Both the position numbers and the translations under genes were made by a program. The notes beneath the pieces were generated by a model. The model made no database searches. It was given only the letters and a program-made list of their open reading frames with translations, and was not told the DNA's origin. Below are positions 14,616 through 17,672 of a DNA stretch of 17,672 nucleotides, in pieces. Numbering within the stretch: the first letter of the stretch is position 1; every line of letters starts with the position of its first letter. This DNA comes from Anaerolineae bacterium (GTDB taxonomy: Bacteria > Chloroflexota > Anaerolineae > 4572-78 > NAK82): contig JAUVRU010000007.1 in assembly GCA_030597485.1 (NCBI GenBank), positions 1 to 17,672 on the forward strand. Reading direction: 5' to 3'.

Positions 14616-14972
14616 TGGCCTGTGACGGGTGACTACCCACAACGCGTTTGTTTGGCAGTAAATTTGATGGATTCGAGCCTTCAGGCGGTCCCACGTGACC
14701 CAAAGCCCGGCGAAAGCCTCGACTCCGGAGATCGATTGACTTGAAGGATTTGTGGATAATCGCCGACCTGCCCCTCGGACTTGCATTGTTGCCCTATAGG
14801 TGCCATAATGGCGTAACGTACCGGGTCGTTCCTCCTGCGGCGCGGCATTTGAGCGAGATCCAAGCATCAACGCCCACAGCGTCAGGCTCAGACAGCACTC
14901 AGAGCCCGGAGAACAGCGGCCAGATGCGATAGACCAGCCAAACGACGTATAGCACACAAAGGAGAAAACACC
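14616..14972 (+). other. 357-bp divergent spacer
   Basis: This separates the Tyr/Gly-rich gene (minus) from the DUF4332 gene (plus). It holds the candidate promoter at 14781-14809. I see no credible coding frame: the open frames crossing it lack ribosome binding sites and motifs. No RNA gene was recognised. Confidence 0.5.
14781..14809 (+). promoter_or_regulatory. Candidate promoter for the DUF4332 gene
   Basis: CATAAT (14804-14809) with a TGn extension is preceded at 17 bp by TTGCAT (14781-14786), which keeps only the TTG of the consensus. It would give a leader of about 155 bases, so a closer promoter is possible. Confidence 0.3.
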
Positions 14973-15377
14973 ATGGCGAACTTGAAGGACATCGAAGGTG
15001 TGGGACCAGTCTACGCGGAGAGGCTGCGAGGCGCGGGTATCGGGACCACCGATGCACTGCTCAAGCAAGGCGCCACCCCGCAGGGCCGCAAAGAGATCGC
15101 CGACAAGACCGGCATCAGCGACAGCCTGATCCTGGAGTGGGTCAACCACGTCGATCTCTTTCGTGTCCGGGGTGTCCAGGAGGAGTACGCCGACCTGCTG
15201 GAGGAGGGTGGGGTCGACACCGTGCCCGAGCTGGCACAACGCAATGCCGAAAACCTGTACCAGAGACTGGTAGAGGTCAACCGGGAGAAGAGACTGGTTC
15301 GCCGCCTGCCGGCTCGGGCGGACGTGGCCAGTTGGATCAAGCAGGCCAGGCAGCTCCCTCGTGTCATCACCTATTAG
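14973..15377 (+). CDS. DUF4332 helix-hairpin-helix protein
   Basis: The product is 134 aa, small and basic. It opens with the helix-hairpin-helix segment DIEGVGPVYAERLRGAGI (6-23), followed by GRKEIADKTGISDSLILEWVNHVDLFRVRGV and a second HhH-like pass EEYADLLEEGGVDTVPELAQR, the usual layout of DUF4332 proteins. The family resembles the nucleic-acid-binding HhH pairs of DNA repair proteins, but no member's role is certain to me. Start: ATG at 14973 with AAAGGAGA upstream. The next gene starts only about 50 bp on, so the two may be co-transcribed. Confidence 0.88.
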   Translation: MANLKDIEGVGPVYAERLRGAGIGTTDALLKQGATPQGRKEIADKTGISDSLILEWVNHVDLFRVRGVQEEYADLLEEGGVDTVPELAQRNAENLYQRLVEVNREKRLVRRLPARADVASWIKQARQLPRVITY

Positions 15378-15428
15378 TACGCCGTCGCGGCGATGCGAAG
15401 CGGTTGCCGCGCTGCCTGCGCGCCAGTG

Positions 15429-15962
15429 ATGGTCTCGTCCCGTTTACCCGTGACAACACTGGTTGCGCTTTTCCTGATCTGGTTCGCCGCTGGCTGCAGT
15501 GGCCTGCCAACCGCCTCGCGGGTGCAGCCCATGCCCACGCTCACTGACGTGCCCAAGATAACCATCACCCCTTCGCCATTACCAACAAGCGCGGGGACTG
15601 GCAACGCCGACGTGGGCCATGTGCGGGCGGTGCAATCTGCCGATGGCGGTTGGACCTTCTATGTGACCGTGGCGCATCCAGACACGGGCTGGGACGATTA
15701 CGCCGACGGCTGGGACGTCGTCACCCCGGAGGGCACTGTCCTCAAGCCAGACCCGGACAGCCCCTTCACCCGGTTGCTGCTTCACCCCCATGAGAGCGAG
15801 CAGCCCTTCACCCGCAGTCAGAGCGGCATTGTCATCCCGGCCGGCGTGACCGAGGTGCGAGGGCGAGCGCACGATCTGGTGGACGGGTGCGGGGGACGTG
15901 AGGTGACGGTTGACCTGACGGCCGATTCCGGGCCCGGTTTTGAGGTGGTGCGCCGCCAATAA
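15429..15962 (+). CDS. Predicted lipoprotein, conserved hypothetical
   Basis: The product is 177 aa from the chosen start. The N terminus has Arg, a hydrophobic stretch (TTLVALFLIWF) and a lipobox AAGC with Cys23, so a lipid-anchored protein outside the membrane. A Thr/Pro-rich linker (to about residue 58) leads to a compact domain with GGWTFYVTVAHPDTGWDDYADGW, LLLHPHESEQPFTRSQSG and VRGRAHDLVDGCGGREVTVDL. I recall this domain as a stand-alone hypothetical in Proteobacteria and other groups; no function is known to me. An in-frame ATG at 15393 would add 12 residues. Neither start has a clear ribosome binding site, and I prefer 15429 because it gives a normal signal length. Confidence 0.75.
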   Translation: MVSSRLPVTTLVALFLIWFAAGCSGLPTASRVQPMPTLTDVPKITITPSPLPTSAGTGNADVGHVRAVQSADGGWTFYVTVAHPDTGWDDYADGWDVVTPEGTVLKPDPDSPFTRLLLHPHESEQPFTRSQSGIVIPAGVTEVRGRAHDLVDGCGGREVTVDLTADSGPGFEVVRRQ

Positions 15963-15982
15963 GCCCAGTATGCAGCCTTGGG

Positions 15983-16015
15983 TGGCGCACTTGAGCTGCG
16001 CCACGAGCGTGAGGC
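15983..16015 (+). terminator. Hairpin pair after the lipoprotein gene
   Basis: Arms GTGGCGCA and TGCGCCAC form a perfect 8-bp stem (15983-16005), overlapped at its 3' end by a small CGAGC/GCTCG stem. Only a weak T-containing stretch (GGGGTTTCCATTT) follows. A terminator is plausible but not typical. Confidence 0.4.
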
Positions 16016-16044
16016 TCGGGGTTTCCATTTGAGTTGAGGTGGCC

Positions 16045-16797
16045 ATGGATCCAGGAGGCAAGACCGCTCTCGTCACTGGCGGCGCGCACCGAGTGGGCAA
16101 GGCCATCACGCTGGCACTGGCACGAGCTGGGGCCAATGTGGTGATTAACTACCACACCTCGGCCGACGCAGCCGAGACCACTGCCGCCGAAGCGCGCGCG
16201 CTGGGCGTAAGGGCACTGCCCATCCAGGCGGACGTATCCGACCACGACCAAGTGCAGGAGATGGTGACGGCCGCCAGAGACCGTCTGGGTGCGGTAGACA
16301 TCCTGGTCAACAGCGCATCCCGCTTCGAGAAGACCCCTTTCCCCACCCAGAACATCGCTGCCTGGCACCGGGTGACCGACATCCTCATCCACGGCCCCTT
16401 CTACTGTGCCAATGCAGTGGCCCCCATCATGCTGGAGCGTGGTGAGGGCTTCATCATTAACGTCGTGGATCTGGCAGCCTGGCAGCCGTGGCCCAACTTC
16501 GCCGCCCACAGCGTGGGCAAGGCGGCCTTGCTGGCCCTGACCCGGCAGTTGGCGCTGGAACTGGCTCCGACCGTGCGGGTCAACGCGGTGGCACCCGGCC
16601 TGGTGTTACCGCCCCCCGGGTACACCCAGGAACAGATCGCGGGGGCTGCTCACAAGAACCTGCTTGGTCGCTGGGGCAGCGTCGACGACGTCACCCGGGC
16701 GGTGATGTACCTGATCGAGGCCGACTTCGTCACCGGCGAGGTAATGATTGTGGACGGTGGAGAACAGTTGGGTTTCCTCAAGCCCAACAGCCCGTGA
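16045..16797 (+). CDS. Short-chain dehydrogenase/reductase with altered active site
   Basis: The product is 250 aa, with a Rossmann fold. The TGGAHRVG cofactor motif (11-18), with Arg in the loop, resembles pteridine reductases (PTR1/FolM) and suggests NADPH. NSAS (89-92) replaces the usual NNAG. The catalytic tetrad is changed: the helix-4 Asn is Leu114, the Ser is Asp142 (as in PTR1), and the Tyr of YxxxK is His155 (codon CAC at 16507-16509), while Lys159 is kept in HSVGKAAL. The C-terminal half is otherwise standard, with VRVNAVAPG and TGEVMIVDGGEQLG. It may act on another substrate, be a binding protein, or be inactive. Start: ATG at 16045 with GAGG upstream; a GTG at 16039 is possible. 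It converges on a pseudogene 8 bp beyond its stop. Confidence 0.88.
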   Translation: MDPGGKTALVTGGAHRVGKAITLALARAGANVVINYHTSADAAETTAAEARALGVRALPIQADVSDHDQVQEMVTAARDRLGAVDILVNSASRFEKTPFPTQNIAAWHRVTDILIHGPFYCANAVAPIMLERGEGFIINVVDLAAWQPWPNFAAHSVGKAALLALTRQLALELAPTVRVNAVAPGLVLPPPGYTQEQIAGAAHKNLLGRWGSVDDVTRAVMYLIEADFVTGEVMIVDGGEQLGFLKPNSP

Positions 16798-16804
16798 GCG
16801 ATCT

Positions 16805-17672
16805 TCAGGAGGATCGGTTGCTAGTGGGCAGCAACCAGCGCCATCCCGGCGACAGGGGCCTGATGACCTGGAGTATCTGCTCAGCACCCGCCGTGTCGGC
16901 ACAGTTGCAGAAGACAGCCGTCTCGAGCGATCCCGTGCGCAGCCACCAGGGCCGCCACCTCGCGGGCTAGAGCTGTCCTTCCTATGCCATCCACGCCCCA
17001 CAACTGCACAGCCGAGCGGCCCCGGAGGGCGCGTTCCAGGCCAAGCAGCTCCCGCGCCCTCCCGTGGAAACCGTAGGTGGGCGGGGGCGAGAAGTTGTGA
17101 AGTCTGCCAGTCCTGCCCCCATATCTGGCCTCGCCATATGCAGGGGCGACGGCAGCCGATACCTCCTCCACAGAGGGCAAAGCCCGACACAACGTCAGAA
17201 CTGGATCCGCGTCCGCTTGGTGCAGTTGGGGAACGAACCAGTCCTGGATATCAATGGTGTGGGTGCCAGAGTCCAAGCGCAACCGGCGCCCGGGGTCTGT
17301 GTGTGGCCGGCCCCGGGCTTCGTTCAGCGCTTGACCCACCGGGAGGCCATTGACAAGCTCAGCACAGAAGCGCTCCACCAGCAATCGAGCCGTTCGGGCG
17401 AAGGCGATTACGCTCCCCACCCCACTCTCGAGAAGGGCGGAAGCGACTAAACTGCCAGCCTCGAGCACCACCAGCGGCACGTCGATTGGAGAAAGCGCGT
17501 CACCGAGCTCGGCCCCGGTGATGAAGTGGGCGGTGTCGTTTTCGCGCTCAAAGGCGCGCACGTTGGCATGGCCGCCAAATAGAAAATCCCCGCCCAACGG
17601 GCGGGGACAACATGGCATCAAAGGCTTGCAACGCGCACTGTCGGAGCGCCAACCGACGACGACTCACGCACC
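16805..17672 (-). pseudogene. Decayed CHAT protease - NTPase gene (partial)
   Basis: The longest open frame (16881-17621) encodes a CHAT caspase-like domain end (GGDFLFGGHANVRAFER, DVPLVVLEAG, LVASALLESGVGSVIAF, IDIQDWFVPQLHQ) joined to an NB-ARC-like ATPase start (GFHGRARELLGLERALRG, GVDGIGRTAL). It is broken at both ends. Upstream, the neighbouring frame reads like coding (ALRQCALQAFDAML at about 17610-17650) and joins GGDFLFGG if one base is removed near 17600. Downstream, another frame continues sensibly (TGSLETAVFCNCADTAGAEQ, about 16885-16945) until a TGA at 16805-16807. The CHAT catalytic Cys, expected just after VVLEA, is missing with about ten residues. The Walker A Lys is Arg (codon at 16977-16979). 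The CHAT His in GGHAN remains. Intact relatives are much longer, so the 3' end is lost next to the SDR gene. Confidence 0.75.

Noticed and set aside
14610..15239. 209-codon minus-strand frame covering the DUF4332 gene start and the spacer
   Set aside because: The plus-strand DUF4332 frame has a ribosome binding site and family motifs; this one has neither.
17587..17607. Textbook terminator shape (9-bp GC stem and TTTT on the minus strand)
   Set aside because: It lies within the coding remains of the CHAT gene and encodes family-conserved residues (GGDFLFGG), so the stem is probably coincidental. A role in slippage at the nearby frameshift is possible.

Overview
The window is a GC-rich, densely coded bacterial segment on both strands. 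I think it comes from a Chloroflexota genome of the Anaerolineae type. This rests on recalled family resemblance (carbamate kinase next to threonine synthase, a HisKA_2 kinase with many sensor domains, a DUF4332 protein, a CHAT-ATPase relic, and low-complexity CAGTAGA and CGCTGATT spacer repeats); there is no rRNA or other marker gene here. No tRNA, rRNA, CRISPR array, transposase or integrase was seen.

Left part (1-6850, plus strand): the 3' end of carbamate kinase, a HicB-like/DinB-like fusion gene, threonine synthase, a membrane-anchored family 2 glycosyltransferase, a large fold-type II PLP enzyme and a class I aminotransferase. Glycosyltransferase and PLP enzyme overlap by one base and the aminotransferase follows 33 bp later, so these three look like one transcription unit. 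Three PLP enzymes plus carbamate kinase suggest an amino acid conversion or fermentation locus; the true substrates are unknown. Threonine synthase lies between two inverted copies of an 80-bp segment (85% identical, ungapped) that includes its own first 14 codons and an upstream octamer array.

Middle (6880-11830): a 999-aa REC-PAS-GAF-GAF-PAS-HisKA_2-HATPase histidine kinase on the minus strand, a 616-bp spacer with a decamer dyad repeat and a good promoter, a conserved hypothetical gene, and a cytidylate-kinase-like P-loop gene on the minus strand.

Right part (11900-17672): an EamA/DMT transporter and a NUDIX hydrolase (minus), a secreted Tyr/Gly-rich protein with a probably decayed downstream paralogue (minus), then a DUF4332 protein, a lipoprotein and a short-chain dehydrogenase with a changed active site (plus). 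The window ends in a decayed CHAT-protease/ATPase gene on the minus strand, broken by two inferred frameshifts and lacking its catalytic Cys.

I found no clear new defence or mobile system. The most unusual items are the inverted duplication around threonine synthase, the SDR with three changed catalytic positions, and the in-frame Tyr/Gly-rich continuation after a stop codon.
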